The notes under the pieces were generated by a model. That model did not search any database. It had not been told where the DNA came from and saw only the letters and a list, made by a program, of their open reading frames with translations. The position numbers and the translations under genes were made by a program. DNA of 64,000 nucleotides from JASLDZ01 sp038226305 (GTDB taxonomy: Bacteria > Pseudomonadota > Alphaproteobacteria > Caulobacterales > Caulobacteraceae), in contig JBBRQN010000001.1 in assembly GCA_038226305.1 (NCBI GenBank), forward strand, positions 186,001 to 250,000, written 5' to 3'. Numbering within the stretch: position 1 is the stretch's first letter; the number at the start of each line of letters is the position of its first letter. This document shows positions 44,227 to 53,684 of this stretch, piece after piece.

Positions 44227-44835
44227 ATGATCCTGGTGATCGATAACTACGACAGCTTCACCTACAACCTCGTCCACTACCTGGCCGAGCTGGGGGCCGA
44301 TCCCGTCGTGCGCCGCAACGATCAGGTGAGCGTCGATGAGGCACTGGCGCTGAAGCCGCAGGGGCTGCTGCTGTCGCCCGGCCCCTGCACCCCGAACGAC
44401 GCGGGCATCTGCCTCGACCTCATCGCCCGCGCTCCGGCCGATCTGCCGATCCTGGGTGTGTGCCTCGGCCATCAGGCCATCGGCCAGGCCTTCGGGGGCG
44501 AGGTGATCCGCGCCAAATCGATCATGCACGGCAAGACGAGCCCGATGCACCACGCCGGGGAGAGCGTCTTCGCAGGCCTGCCCGACCCATTCACCGCCAC
44601 CCGCTACCACTCCCTGGCCGTGCGGCGTGAAACCCTGCCCGCCGCCCTGCAGGTGACCGCTTGGACCGAGGACGGTGAGATCATGGGGCTGGCCCACCGA
44701 GACCGACCGATCCACGGGGTGCAGTTCCACCCGGAAAGCCACGCCACCGAGCACGGCCACGCCCTGATCGCCAACTTCCTGCGCCTGTGCGGAATCGCGC
44801 CGGACGAGGCGGTCGCCACCCGCCAAGCCGCCTGA
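44227..44835 (+). CDS. trpG: Anthranilate synthase component II (glutamine amidotransferase)
   Basis: TrpG supplies ammonia to TrpE, and may also serve aminodeoxychorismate synthase in folate synthesis. The 202-residue class I amidotransferase has IDNYDSFTYNLVHYL, SPGPCTPNDAG, the nucleophile cysteine in GVCLGHQAIGQ and the His/Glu pair in VQFHPES. ATG at 44227; the frame is open from 44140 but not conserved. trpD starts 13 bp downstream. Confidence 0.97.
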   Translation: MILVIDNYDSFTYNLVHYLAELGADPVVRRNDQVSVDEALALKPQGLLLSPGPCTPNDAGICLDLIARAPADLPILGVCLGHQAIGQAFGGEVIRAKSIMHGKTSPMHHAGESVFAGLPDPFTATRYHSLAVRRETLPAALQVTAWTEDGEIMGLAHRDRPIHGVQFHPESHATEHGHALIANFLRLCGIAPDEAVATRQAA

Positions 44836-44848
44836 CGCAGCCCGAGCG

Positions 44849-45862
44849 GTGTCGGACGCCCTGAAGCCACTGCTGTCGCTCCTCGCCGAGGGGCGCACCC
44901 TGAAGGACGGCGAGGCCGTGGCCTTCATGCGCGCCTGCCTGAACGGAGAGCCCACTCCCGCCCAGGTCGCCTCGGCCCTCACCGCCCTTCGGGTGCGCGG
45001 CGAGACGACCGACGAGATCACCGCCTTCGCCCGAGCCCTGCGCGAGGCATCGCTGAGCTTCGACCCCGGCTGCGAAGTGATCGATACCTGCGGCACGGGG
45101 GGCGACGGCTTCCACACCTTCAACATCTCCACCGCCGCGGCCTTCGTGGCGGCAGGGGCCGGGGCCAAGGTGGCCAAGCACGGGTCGCGGGCGCTCTCCT
45201 CCCGGTCAGGATCTTCCGACGTGCTGTCGGCGCTCGGCGTTCGCCTGGAGGCGCGGCCGGATCAGGCGCGCGACGCGCTGCAGCAGGCGGGCGTGTGCTT
45301 TCTCTTCGCGCCGGCGTTCAACCCGGCCATGCGGCATGTGACGCCCATCCGCGCCGAGCTGGGGTTTCGCACGGTGTTCAACCTCCTCGGTCCGCTGGCC
45401 AATCCGGCGCGCGCCCGTCGCCAGCTGGTCGGCGTGTACGATCCCGCGAGGGTCGAGCCCCTCGCCCGCGTGCTCGGGGCGCTGGGTGCGGAGCGGGCCT
45501 GGGTGGTCCACGGGTCCGGCCTCGACGAGATCACCACCACCGGCGAGACCACCGTGGCCGCCTGGCAGGACGGGCGGCTGGAACGGTTCACCCTGTCGCC
45601 TTCAGACGTGGGCCTGCCGACGGTCGATCCCGCAGCCCTGCGCGGCGGCGAGCCTGCGCAGAACGCCGACGCCCTGAAAGCCATGCTGGACGGTCGCCCC
45701 GGCCCCTACGCCGACATCGTGCTGTTCAATGCCGCCGCCGCCCTCGTGATCGGCGGGCTCTGCCCCGACCTTGCATCGGGCATGGAGCTCGCGTGCGCCT
45801 CGGTCACGTCCGGCAGGGCGCGCGCAGCGCTGGACCGCCTCGTCGCCCTGAGCCAGGACTGA
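44849..45862 (+). CDS. trpD: Anthranilate phosphoribosyltransferase
   Basis: TrpD joins anthranilate to phosphoribosyl pyrophosphate. The 337-residue protein has the PRPP loop DTCGTGGDGFHTFNIST, KHGSRALSSRSGSSDVL and ELGFRTVFNLLGPLANPA. Start is GTG at 44849. trpC follows 6 bp later. Confidence 0.97.
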   Translation: MSDALKPLLSLLAEGRTLKDGEAVAFMRACLNGEPTPAQVASALTALRVRGETTDEITAFARALREASLSFDPGCEVIDTCGTGGDGFHTFNISTAAAFVAAGAGAKVAKHGSRALSSRSGSSDVLSALGVRLEARPDQARDALQQAGVCFLFAPAFNPAMRHVTPIRAELGFRTVFNLLGPLANPARARRQLVGVYDPARVEPLARVLGALGAERAWVVHGSGLDEITTTGETTVAAWQDGRLERFTLSPSDVGLPTVDPAALRGGEPAQNADALKAMLDGRPGPYADIVLFNAAAALVIGGLCPDLASGMELACASVTSGRARAALDRLVALSQD

Positions 45863-45868
45863 ACGGCA

Positions 45869-46648
45869 ATGGATATCCTGGCCCATATCGCCGCCTACAA
45901 GCGCGAGGACGTCGCCGCCCGGAAGCTGCGGACCTCTCACGCCGAGATGACGGCGCGGGCGAAGGCGGCTCCGCCCGTGCGAGGCTTCGCACGCGCGCTC
46001 GCCACCTCGCCCAACCGGCTGGCGCTGATCGCGGAGATCAAGAAGGCCAGCCCCTCCAAGGGCCTGATCCGGGCCGACTTCGACCCGCCCGCCCTGGCGC
46101 AGGCCTATGCGAAGGGCGGCGCCGACTGCCTTTCCGTGTTGACGGACGGCCCGAGCTTTCAGGGCGACGACGCCTATCTCGTGAGCGTGCGGGCGGCCTG
46201 CCCCCTGCCCGCCATCCGCAAGGACTTTCTGGTCGATCCCTGGCAGGTGGCCGAATCCCGAGCGCTGGGCGCGGATGCGATCCTCGTGATCCTCGCCATG
46301 ATCGACGACGCGCTGGCCGCCGACCTCATGACTGAAGCGCAGACCCTGAGCATGGATGCCTTGGTGGAGGTCCACGACGAGGCGGAGATGGCGCGCGCGT
46401 GCAAGCTGGGCGCATCGCTCGTGGGCGTGAACAACCGCGACCTGAAGAGCTTCGTCGTCGATCTCGCGATCACCGAACGGCTCGCAACGCTGGCCCCGGC
46501 GGGGGCGCTGCTCGTCTGCGAAAGCGGCCTCTTCACGCCGATGGATGCCGCCCGGGCCGCCGACGCAGGGGCTCGCGCAATGCTGGTGGGCGAGAGTCTG
46601 ATGCGGCAGGCCGATGTGGCGGCGGCCACACGCACGCTCCTGAGCTGA
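45869..46648 (+). CDS. trpC: Indole-3-glycerol phosphate synthase
   Basis: TrpC closes the indole ring. The 259-residue TIM-barrel protein has LIAEIKKASPSKGLIR, VLTDGPSFQGDD, PAIRKDFLVDPWQ, LVGVNNRDLKSF and VCESGLF, all conserved catalytic or phosphate-binding segments. ATG at 45869. In related genomes moaC and moeA often follow; here lexA comes directly, 100 bp away. Confidence 0.97.
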   Translation: MDILAHIAAYKREDVAARKLRTSHAEMTARAKAAPPVRGFARALATSPNRLALIAEIKKASPSKGLIRADFDPPALAQAYAKGGADCLSVLTDGPSFQGDDAYLVSVRAACPLPAIRKDFLVDPWQVAESRALGADAILVILAMIDDALAADLMTEAQTLSMDALVEVHDEAEMARACKLGASLVGVNNRDLKSFVVDLAITERLATLAPAGALLVCESGLFTPMDAARAADAGARAMLVGESLMRQADVAAATRTLLS

Positions 46649-46678
46649 GCCGTTCCACTTTCACTTGACGGTAAGAAA

Positions 46679-46693
46679 GAACACTTACAGAAC
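46679..46693 (+). promoter_or_regulatory. LexA (SOS) box upstream of lexA
   Basis: GAAC-N7-GAAC at 46679-46682 and 46690-46693 matches the alphaproteobacterial SOS box (GTTC-N7-GTTC in either orientation), 56 bp before the lexA ATG. TTGACG (46665-46670) just upstream could be a -35 element. A weaker half-matching GTTC-N7-ATTC occurs at 46716-46730. Autoregulation of lexA is expected. Confidence 0.85.
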
Positions 46694-46748
46694 GCATGAG
46701 GTCGGTTGGCGGTTTGTTCCGCCGCGATTCTCTGAAGGTCACTTGGCG

Positions 46749-47426
46749 ATGCTCACCCGCAAGCAGCACGAGCTCCTGATGTTCATCCACGGGCGCATCA
46801 AGGAGACCGGGGTTTCCCCCTCCTTCGACGAGATGAAGGATGCGCTCGATCTTGCGTCCAAGTCAGGCATCCACCGGCTGATCACGGCGCTGGAGGAGCG
46901 GGGCTTTCTGCGCCGCCTCGCCCACCGCGCCCGGGCGCTGGAGGTCGTGAAACTGCCTGAAACGGCGTCTGCACCGGTGCGGGTCGCGTTCAAGCCGCGG
47001 GTCGTCGAAGGCGGGCCGATGCCCTCCGAAGCGACGCATGAGGCCCGTGACCTGCCGGTGCTGGGCCGCATCGCCGCCGGCACCCCGATCGAGGCCATCC
47101 AGCACGAACGCGAGCGCATGAGCGTGTCGGAGTCTCTGCTCGGCCCCGGCGAACACTATGTGCTCGAGGTGCAGGGCGACTCGATGATCGACGCGGGCAT
47201 CCTCGACGGCGACTTCGTGGTCATCCGCAAGGCCAACACCGCCAACTCCGGCGAGATCGTCGTCGCCCTCACCATGGGCGAGGAGGCTACGCTCAAGCGG
47301 CTGCAGAAGAAGGGCGGCTCGGTGGCGCTCGTGCCCGCGAACCCGAAGTACGAGACGCGGCTTTATGCGCCCGACCAGGTCGAGGTGCAGGGCAAGCTCG
47401 TGGGGCTCATCCGCCGCTATCACTAG
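46749..47426 (+). CDS. lexA: SOS repressor LexA
   Basis: LexA represses DNA-damage genes and self-cleaves when RecA is active. The 225-residue protein has a winged-helix N-terminus (MLTRKQHELLMFIHGRI, SPSFDEMKDAL, SGIHRLITALEERG), the scissile Ala110-Gly111 in GRIAAGTPIEA, the catalytic Ser145 in VQGDSMIDAG and Lys183 in EATLKRL. Its length is typical of the class. Its 3' end overlaps the convergent comEC gene by 20 bp. Confidence 0.98.
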   Translation: MLTRKQHELLMFIHGRIKETGVSPSFDEMKDALDLASKSGIHRLITALEERGFLRRLAHRARALEVVKLPETASAPVRVAFKPRVVEGGPMPSEATHEARDLPVLGRIAAGTPIEAIQHERERMSVSESLLGPGEHYVLEVQGDSMIDAGILDGDFVVIRKANTANSGEIVVALTMGEEATLKRLQKKGGSVALVPANPKYETRLYAPDQVEVQGKLVGLIRRYH

Positions 47427-49602
47427 GCTCCAGCGGCGACTGCGGGGCCGTCCAGGGCCGTACGCCGCGCAGGGGCTCGCTCCACAGGATGCGCCACCCC
47501 CGGGGCGTGCGCCACAGCTCCGCAGCCCCGCCTCGTGCCAGGTCCGCCTCGCCGATGACCAGCTTGCCATTGCACGCCGGGTCGTCGCCCTCTCCCGTGC
47601 GGATCACGATCACCTCTGCTGACCGGCACAGTTGCTCCAGCTGCCCGCCCTGCGGCGCGATCCGCCTCGACCAGGCGGCGACCTGAACGGGTGCCGAAGG
47701 CTTGGGCAGGCAGCTGTCGCGCCCGCAGTCGAACAGGGCATCGCTGGCATCGCTCGCGGCATCCGGGTCGTCGGTCACCGTCAGGGCCCGGCGGTGCGCC
47801 CACAGGGTCAGGCCAAACTTCTGGGCGCGGGGTCGCAGCGCCACCGCCCGCGTTCCCACATGCACGGCCACGTTAGCCCCCCCGGGCGCGATCCACAGGT
47901 CGGGCGTGGGCGGGCGAGGCCAGAGCCAGACCGCGGCAAACAACGGCACGCCCAGCCACCGCAGCCGACCCCGCCACAGGCAGATCACCAAAAGGCCCAG
48001 AAAACTGATCGCCAAAGCCGCGGTGGAGGCGCTCGGCAGCCACACCACCGCACGCGGGGCGGCCGCGAAGACCTTCGCGACCACTGTCACCGCGTCCAGC
48101 CCCCAGCCTGCCGCCGACAGGAACGGCGCTCCCACCCCGAAGAGCTCGGCCACGGCACCTACAGCCAGCATCGGCATGACGACAAAGGAGCTAAGCACTT
48201 CGGACGCCACGTTCGCCGGCAGGCCGTAGAGCGTGACCCTGTTGAAGTGTTCGATTCCGAAGGGGTCGGTCGCCAGCCCCGCCACGAGGCTTACCGCGGC
48301 CCCCGCCACGAGCCAGGTGCGCAGGCCCTGCAGGGTGCGGATCCACACAGGCGCGTTCACCTCCTTCGACGCATGAGGCCAAGACTCCGCCAGGGCGAGC
48401 AGGGCGGCCGTCGCTGCGAACGACATTTGGAACCCCGGCTGCGCCACCGCTTCCGGCTGGAACGCCAGCACCACCAGCGCCGCCACCGCCAGGCTGTGGA
48501 GGCTGAGCGCCCGCCGGTCGAGCAGCACGGCCAGGAACGCGATCGACGCCGTCAGCGCAGAGCGGATCGCGGGGGGTGGCGCGCCGGAAAGCACGAGGTA
48601 GGCGCTCACGGCCAATAGCCCCGCCGCCGCCGCGACCTTCTTGCCCGAGACCCGCAGCGCCGCCCACGGCCACGCGGCGATCAGCAGCCGCACCAGCCCG
48701 AACACGAAGCCACCGACGATGGCCATGTGCACGCCCGAGATCGACAGGATATGCGCCAGCCCGGAGTCGCGCATGGCCTGCACGTCGTCGTCCTGAAGCC
48801 AGGCCTGGTGGCCCGTGGTGAGGGCGGCGGCGAGCCCCCCTTCCCGCTCGCCCATCCGCGCCACCAGTCGCCGCGCCAGGCTCCACCGCCCCGCGTTGAT
48901 GGCCAGCTGCAGGCCGAGCCACGGGCCGGGATTGGGCAGGCCGATCACCTGCGGCGCCCCCACGGAGAGGCCGGAGCCGCCGATGCGGGCGAAATAGGCA
49001 TCCCGCGCGAAATCATAGGCCTCTGGCGCTGCGGGCGGTGGCGGAGGCCCCAAAATGGCGCGCAGCCGCACGGGCTGGCCCGGCCCCAAGAGCGCTGCGG
49101 GATCGCGCAGGCTCACCCTCACGAGCTTCGGCGTCTCGTCGGGCGACAGGCCGGAGATGGTGGTCGGCGCGATCAGGAGTCGCGGCTTGGCTCCGCTGGC
49201 GCTGACCACGTCCACCACCCAGCCTTCGACGGTGACGGGCTTGCGGTCTGCGGGCGCGACGGGTGCTGCCACGAGCCTCGCCTTCACCACGCCCGCGGCG
49301 AACCCCGCCGCCCCGAAGGCGAGGAGGCTGAGCACGATCACCAGCCCCCGGCTCCGCCCCCACGACCTGGCAACGGCCACGCCAAGCACGAGCACGGCGG
49401 CGATGGCCAGGCAGATGGCGATGTCCGGCTCCCGGCGAAGACCGATGTAGGTGGCGGCGCCCGAACCGAAGGCGACCGGCGTCCACAAGGTCCAGCGATC
49501 CACCTGGGCGAGGGCTTCGACACGGGCCGAGCCCAGCGCCCGCGCCAGCCGCCCGTGCGCCGCCTCAGGCCCCGTGCTAGAGACGTCGCCCCACAAGCGC
49601 AC
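47407..49602 (-). CDS. comEC: ComEC/Rec2 family DNA-uptake channel protein
   Basis: ComEC proteins carry DNA across the inner membrane. The 731-residue product has an N-terminal DUF4131 region, the competence domain with LAHILSISGVHMAIVGGFV and SGAPPPAIRSALTASIAF, about ten membrane spans, and a C-terminal soluble part (GGANVAVHVGTRAV onward) that is a reduced metallo-beta-lactamase-like domain without an HxHxDH motif. Start is uncertain: GTG at 49602 avoids overlap with the divergent gltX, while ATG at 49689 would lie opposite conserved gltX codons. Confidence 0.88.
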   Translation of the reverse strand: MRLWGDVSSTGPEAAHGRLARALGSARVEALAQVDRWTLWTPVAFGSGAATYIGLRREPDIAICLAIAAVLVLGVAVARSWGRSRGLVIVLSLLAFGAAGFAAGVVKARLVAAPVAPADRKPVTVEGWVVDVVSASGAKPRLLIAPTTISGLSPDETPKLVRVSLRDPAALLGPGQPVRLRAILGPPPPPAAPEAYDFARDAYFARIGGSGLSVGAPQVIGLPNPGPWLGLQLAINAGRWSLARRLVARMGEREGGLAAALTTGHQAWLQDDDVQAMRDSGLAHILSISGVHMAIVGGFVFGLVRLLIAAWPWAALRVSGKKVAAAAGLLAVSAYLVLSGAPPPAIRSALTASIAFLAVLLDRRALSLHSLAVAALVVLAFQPEAVAQPGFQMSFAATAALLALAESWPHASKEVNAPVWIRTLQGLRTWLVAGAAVSLVAGLATDPFGIEHFNRVTLYGLPANVASEVLSSFVVMPMLAVGAVAELFGVGAPFLSAAGWGLDAVTVVAKVFAAAPRAVVWLPSASTAALAISFLGLLVICLWRGRLRWLGVPLFAAVWLWPRPPTPDLWIAPGGANVAVHVGTRAVALRPRAQKFGLTLWAHRRALTVTDDPDAASDASDALFDCGRDSCLPKPSAPVQVAAWSRRIAPQGGQLEQLCRSAEVIVIRTGEGDDPACNGKLVIGEADLARGGAAELWRTPRGWRILWSEPLRGVRPWTAPQSPLEPSDSGG

Positions 49603-49642
49603 GCGCGCACGCCACCACCGCCCCCAGCGAGTTGCAGAGCCG

Positions 49643-51058
49643 ATGTCTTCGCCTTCCGCCGAGTCGCGATCCGCCGTCGTCACGCGCATCGCTCCCTCGC
49701 CCACGGGCTCGATGCATATTGGCACCGCTCGCACCGCCCTATTCAACCAGCTTTTCGCGCGACACCACGGAGGCACCTTCCTCTTGCGGGTGGAGGACAC
49801 CGACCGGGAGCGCTCCACCGCGGCTGCAGTCGACGTGATCTTCGACGGCATGAAGTGGCTGGGGCTGGAGTTCGACGGTGAGCCCGTGTTCCAGGCGCAA
49901 CGGGCCGACCGGCACGTTGAAGCGGCCAACGCCATGCTCGCCTCAGGCGGCGCCTATCGCGACTACACCACGGCCGAGGAACTCGAGGCCGAGCGGACCC
50001 TGGCGCGCGCAGAGGGTCGCGTCGTGCGGTCCGCGTGGCGCGACCGGCCTGCGAGCGACGCGCCAGAGGGTGCCCTCTTCGCTGTGCGCCTGAAAGCCCC
50101 GCTGGAAGGCGAGACGGTGGTGCACGACCTCGTGAAAGGCGACGTGACCTTCCGGAACGCCGACCTCGACGACCTTGTGATCCTGCGGTCGGACGGCACG
50201 CCCACCTACAACCTCGCGGTAGTGGTGGACGATCACGAGATGGGCGTTACCCATGTGATCCGCGGCGACGATCACTTGAACAATGCCGCCCGCCAGACGC
50301 TGATCTATCAGGCCTTGGGCTGGGCCCTGCCCGCCTTCGCCCACATTCCGCTTATCCACGGGCCGGATGGCGCCAAGCTCTCCAAGCGGCACGGGGCGCA
50401 GGCCGTGGGCGAGTTTCGCGACATGGGCTATCTGCCCGAGGCCATGCGCAACTATCTGGCACGGCTGGGCTGGGGCCACGGCGACGACGAACTGTTCACC
50501 GATGCACAGGCGGCCGAATGGTTCGACGTGGCCGATGTGGTCAAGGCACCCGCCCGGCTCGACTGGGACAAGCTGAACTTCGTCAACCAGCAGTACATCC
50601 GGGCCGCCGATGATCACCGGCTTGCGGCGCTTGTCACAGGCGTGCGCGAATCCCGGGGCATGGGCACACCCGAGTCACAGCAGGCGCGCCTGACGACGGC
50701 GATCGCCCTCGTGAAGGAGGCGGCGCACACCACGCTGCAGCTCGCCGATCTCGTGGAGTTCGCCCTCGCCCAGCGACCCCTGCCACTGGGCGAAAAGGCC
50801 GCCGCCCTCCTCACCGAAGAGACCCGCGGCCGGCTGCACCGGCTGAGCCGCAAGCTGGAGGGCCATGACGACTGGTCGCCCGAAGCCCTGAATGCCGCCA
50901 TCCGGGCGTTTTCGACAGAGGAGGGCGTGGGCATCGGCAAGTTCGGCGCGGCGCTTCGCGGGGTGCTGTCGGGCGGTCTTTCGGCCCCCGACCTGGCCTC
51001 GGCGCTGGCGATCCTGGGGCGCGACGAGAGCCTGGGCCGGCTGAGCGACGCCCTCTAG
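49643..51058 (+). CDS. gltX: Glutamyl-tRNA synthetase
   Basis: GltX charges tRNA-Glu. The 471-residue class I synthetase has the HIGH-type motif in PSPTGSMHIGTARTALFN and a KMSKS-type loop in GAKLSKRHGA, with LRVEDTDRERS between them. ATG at 49643 gives a short leader before VTRIAPSPTG. lexA-comEC-gltX-gltA order is conserved in alphaproteobacteria. Confidence 0.97.
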   Translation: MSSPSAESRSAVVTRIAPSPTGSMHIGTARTALFNQLFARHHGGTFLLRVEDTDRERSTAAAVDVIFDGMKWLGLEFDGEPVFQAQRADRHVEAANAMLASGGAYRDYTTAEELEAERTLARAEGRVVRSAWRDRPASDAPEGALFAVRLKAPLEGETVVHDLVKGDVTFRNADLDDLVILRSDGTPTYNLAVVVDDHEMGVTHVIRGDDHLNNAARQTLIYQALGWALPAFAHIPLIHGPDGAKLSKRHGAQAVGEFRDMGYLPEAMRNYLARLGWGHGDDELFTDAQAAEWFDVADVVKAPARLDWDKLNFVNQQYIRAADDHRLAALVTGVRESRGMGTPESQQARLTTAIALVKEAAHTTLQLADLVEFALAQRPLPLGEKAAALLTEETRGRLHRLSRKLEGHDDWSPEALNAAIRAFSTEEGVGIGKFGAALRGVLSGGLSAPDLASALAILGRDESLGRLSDAL

Positions 51059-51076
51059 ACCCGCCCCAGCTTGCAC

Positions 51077-51109
51077 AGCGCTTTCTTGCGGCGCAGCAAG
51101 CGCTATAAC
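51077..51109 (+). promoter_or_regulatory. Nested inverted repeat and possible gltA promoter
   Basis: AGCGCTT (51077-51083) is mirrored by AAGCGCT (51098-51104), with an inner pair CTTGC (51085-51089)/GCAAG (51096-51100). The right arm runs directly into TATAAC (51104-51109), a good -10 candidate 71 bp before the gltA ATG. It could be an operator overlapping the promoter, or a hairpin ending gltX transcription. Confidence 0.4.
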
Positions 51110-51180
51110 GCATCGCGAAGACGCCTCCGGCCCTCCCCCACGCAAGGCCGTGCGCCGCCACCCTCGACGAAGGTCTCCCC

Positions 51181-52482
51181 ATGGAAAACAAGGTCGTGCC
51201 GGACGGATCCGCCACGCTGACGCTGGGCGACAAGACGCTGTCGCTCCCCATGTTCAAGGGCTCGGTCGGGCCCGACGTGGTGGACATCCGCAAGCTGTAC
51301 GCAGAGGCCGACGTCTTCACCTACGACCCCGGCTTCACCTCGACCGCGTCGTGCGAGAGCCAGATTACCTTCATCGATGGCGACAAGGGCATCCTGCTCT
51401 ATCGCGGCTATCCCATCGACCAGCTGGCCGAGAACTGCAGCTTTTTAGAGGTGTGCTACCTCCTGCTCAACGGCGAGCTGCCCACCGCCGAAGAGCACCG
51501 GGTGTTCGAGCACACCGTCACGCGCCACACGATGGTGCACGACCAGTTCAACCGCTTCTTCCAGGGCTTCCGTCGCGATGCGCCGCCGATGGCGATCATG
51601 GTCGCGGCCGTGGGCGCCCTTTCGGCGTTCTACCACGACAGCATCAACATCCATGATCCCAAGGCGCGGGAAATCTCGACCTTCCGCCTGATCGCCAAGA
51701 TGCCCACCATCGCAGCCTCGGCCTACAAGTATTCGATCGGCCAACCGATGGTCTATCCGCGCAACGATCTCGGCTATGCAGAGAACTTCCTGCGCATGTG
51801 CTTCTCGGTTCCGGCCGAGGAATACGAGATCAACCCGGTGGCGGCGCGCGCCATGAACACCCTGATGATCCTGCAGGCGGATCACGAGCAGAATGCCTCC
51901 ACCTCCACGGTGCGTCAGGCGGGCAGCTCCGAGGCCAACCCGTTCGCCTGCATCGCGGCGGGCATCGCCTGCCTGTGGGGCCCGTTGCACGGGGGGGCCA
52001 ACGAAGCGGCGCTTGCCATGCTGCGCAAGATCGGCGCCGTGGACAAGATCCCGGCTTTCATCGAGGGCGTGAAGAACCGCGAAGAGAAGCTCATGGGCTT
52101 TGGACACCGGGTCTACAAGAACTACGACCCGCGCGCCAAGGTGATGCAGAAGACCACCCACGAGGTGCTCGACGCCCTGAACAAGCACGACGACCCGATC
52201 ATGAAGGTTGCGGTGGAGCTGGAGCGCATCGCCCTGTCGGACGAGTACTTCATCTCGCGTAAGCTGTATCCGAACGTGGACTTCTACTCAGGCATCACCA
52301 TGAACGCGCTCGGCTTCCCGGCCGACATGTTCACTGTGCTGTTCGCCGTGTCGCGCACCGTGGGCTGGATCGCGCAATGGTCGGAAATGATCAGCGACCC
52401 GTCGCAGAAGATCAGCCGCCCGCGCCAGATCTATACCGGCGAGCCGAAGCGCGAGTTCGTGCCCCTCGACAAGCGCGGCTGA
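51181..52482 (+). CDS. gltA: Citrate synthase
   Basis: GltA condenses oxaloacetate with acetyl-CoA, using the product of the pdh complex encoded at 29-34.6 kb. The 433-residue type II enzyme has the catalytic histidine regions GPLHGGANEAALAML and MGFGHRVYKNYDPRAK and the N-terminal LTLGDKTLSLPMFKGS. ATG at 51181. It ends 11 bp from the convergent lpxB stop. Confidence 0.98.
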   Translation: MENKVVPDGSATLTLGDKTLSLPMFKGSVGPDVVDIRKLYAEADVFTYDPGFTSTASCESQITFIDGDKGILLYRGYPIDQLAENCSFLEVCYLLLNGELPTAEEHRVFEHTVTRHTMVHDQFNRFFQGFRRDAPPMAIMVAAVGALSAFYHDSINIHDPKAREISTFRLIAKMPTIAASAYKYSIGQPMVYPRNDLGYAENFLRMCFSVPAEEYEINPVAARAMNTLMILQADHEQNASTSTVRQAGSSEANPFACIAAGIACLWGPLHGGANEAALAMLRKIGAVDKIPAFIEGVKNREEKLMGFGHRVYKNYDPRAKVMQKTTHEVLDALNKHDDPIMKVAVELERIALSDEYFISRKLYPNVDFYSGITMNALGFPADMFTVLFAVSRTVGWIAQWSEMISDPSQKISRPRQIYTGEPKREFVPLDKRG

Positions 52483-52493
52483 AGGCCAGACCC

Positions 52494-53684
52494 TTACGAG
52501 GCGCTGCGGGCCTGCAGCGCCTCGATCACCACATCGGCGGCGATGGCGGCTGGCGCTCGCCCACCCGCCTGCGGCCCGCGCATGATCGACAACGCCTGAG
52601 CCTGTTCGTCGGCCATGCGCCGCCGCGCCTCCGGGTCGGCTAACAGCGGGGCCAGTGCCCGTGCCAGGGCCTGCGCCGTGCAGCGGCCCTGCACGAACTC
52701 CGGCGCCACCTCCCGGTCGGCGGCGATGTTCAAAAGGGTGAGCCAACGGGTCTTCAGGATCAGCTTGGCGGCCAGATAGGTCAGCGGGGTGGCGATGTAG
52801 CCGACCACGAACGGGCACCCCGCCAGCGCCAGTTCGGTCGTCACCGTGCCGGAACAGGCCAGCGCGCAGGTGGCACCCGCCATTGCGTCCCGCTTGGCCG
52901 CATCGCCCTCGATGACGGTGACAGGGACGCCCCACGCTTCGACGGCCTCGCGGACCTGAGCCGCGACGGTCGCGGCGGCCGGAACCACGATCTTCATGTC
53001 GGGGGTCGTATTCAGCAGCTCGCTAGCGGCCTGTCCGAACACCGGGGTCATCCGCGCGATCTCCCCCGCCCGGCTTCCCGGCAGCACCAGCAGAACGGGC
53101 GCACCGTCGGCCGCGCCGAGACGTCTGCGTAAGGCTAAGGGGTCGGCGTCCGACAGATCGCGGGAGAGCGCCGTCTGGCCCACGAAGGTGACGGGCAGAC
53201 CCTGGGCTTCGAAGAACGGGGCATCGAACGCGTGCAGGGTGAGAAGGTGATCCACCGTGGCGGCCAAGGTCTTCGCCCGGCCGGGGCGCGAGGCCCACAC
53301 CTGCGGCGCGACGTATTTGATGATGGCAGGGGGTGACGGCAACGCCCGAAGCCCTTGCGCGACCCGCAGGGTGAACCCCCAGGAATCGATCAGCACCGCC
53401 ACGTCTGGCTGCTCGGCCCTCGCGAGGGCCACTGTCTCGCGCACCCGACGTTTCACCAGGGGATAGGCCGCCAGCCCCTCGAACCAGCCAGCCACCGACA
53501 GGGTGCCGATATCGAATGCCGACTCCAGCCCCTGCCCGGCCATCGCCGGGCCGCCCACGCCGACGAAGCGGCCGCCATCGCCCAGCCGCTGCCTAAGCTC
53601 AGCCATGAGGTCTGCGCCGAGGTCGTCTCCCGAGGCTTCCGCCGCGACGACCAGCACGCAGGCAGGCCTGCGCCCCTCGCTCAC
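52494..53684 (-). CDS. lpxB: Lipid-A-disaccharide synthase
   Basis: LpxB joins UDP-diacylglucosamine to lipid X. The 396-residue GT19-type protein has VAAEASGDDLGADLM, GVGGPAMAGQG, IDSWGFTLRVAQGL, KYVAPQVWASRPGRAK and LPGSRAGEIARM. Start is GTG at 53684, overlapping lpxI as GTGA. It is the last gene of the envelope operon. Confidence 0.97.
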   Translation of the reverse strand: MSEGRRPACVLVVAAEASGDDLGADLMAELRQRLGDGGRFVGVGGPAMAGQGLESAFDIGTLSVAGWFEGLAAYPLVKRRVRETVALARAEQPDVAVLIDSWGFTLRVAQGLRALPSPPAIIKYVAPQVWASRPGRAKTLAATVDHLLTLHAFDAPFFEAQGLPVTFVGQTALSRDLSDADPLALRRRLGAADGAPVLLVLPGSRAGEIARMTPVFGQAASELLNTTPDMKIVVPAAATVAAQVREAVEAWGVPVTVIEGDAAKRDAMAGATCALACSGTVTTELALAGCPFVVGYIATPLTYLAAKLILKTRWLTLLNIAADREVAPEFVQGRCTAQALARALAPLLADPEARRRMADEQAQALSIMRGPQAGGRAPAAIAADVVIEALQARSAS

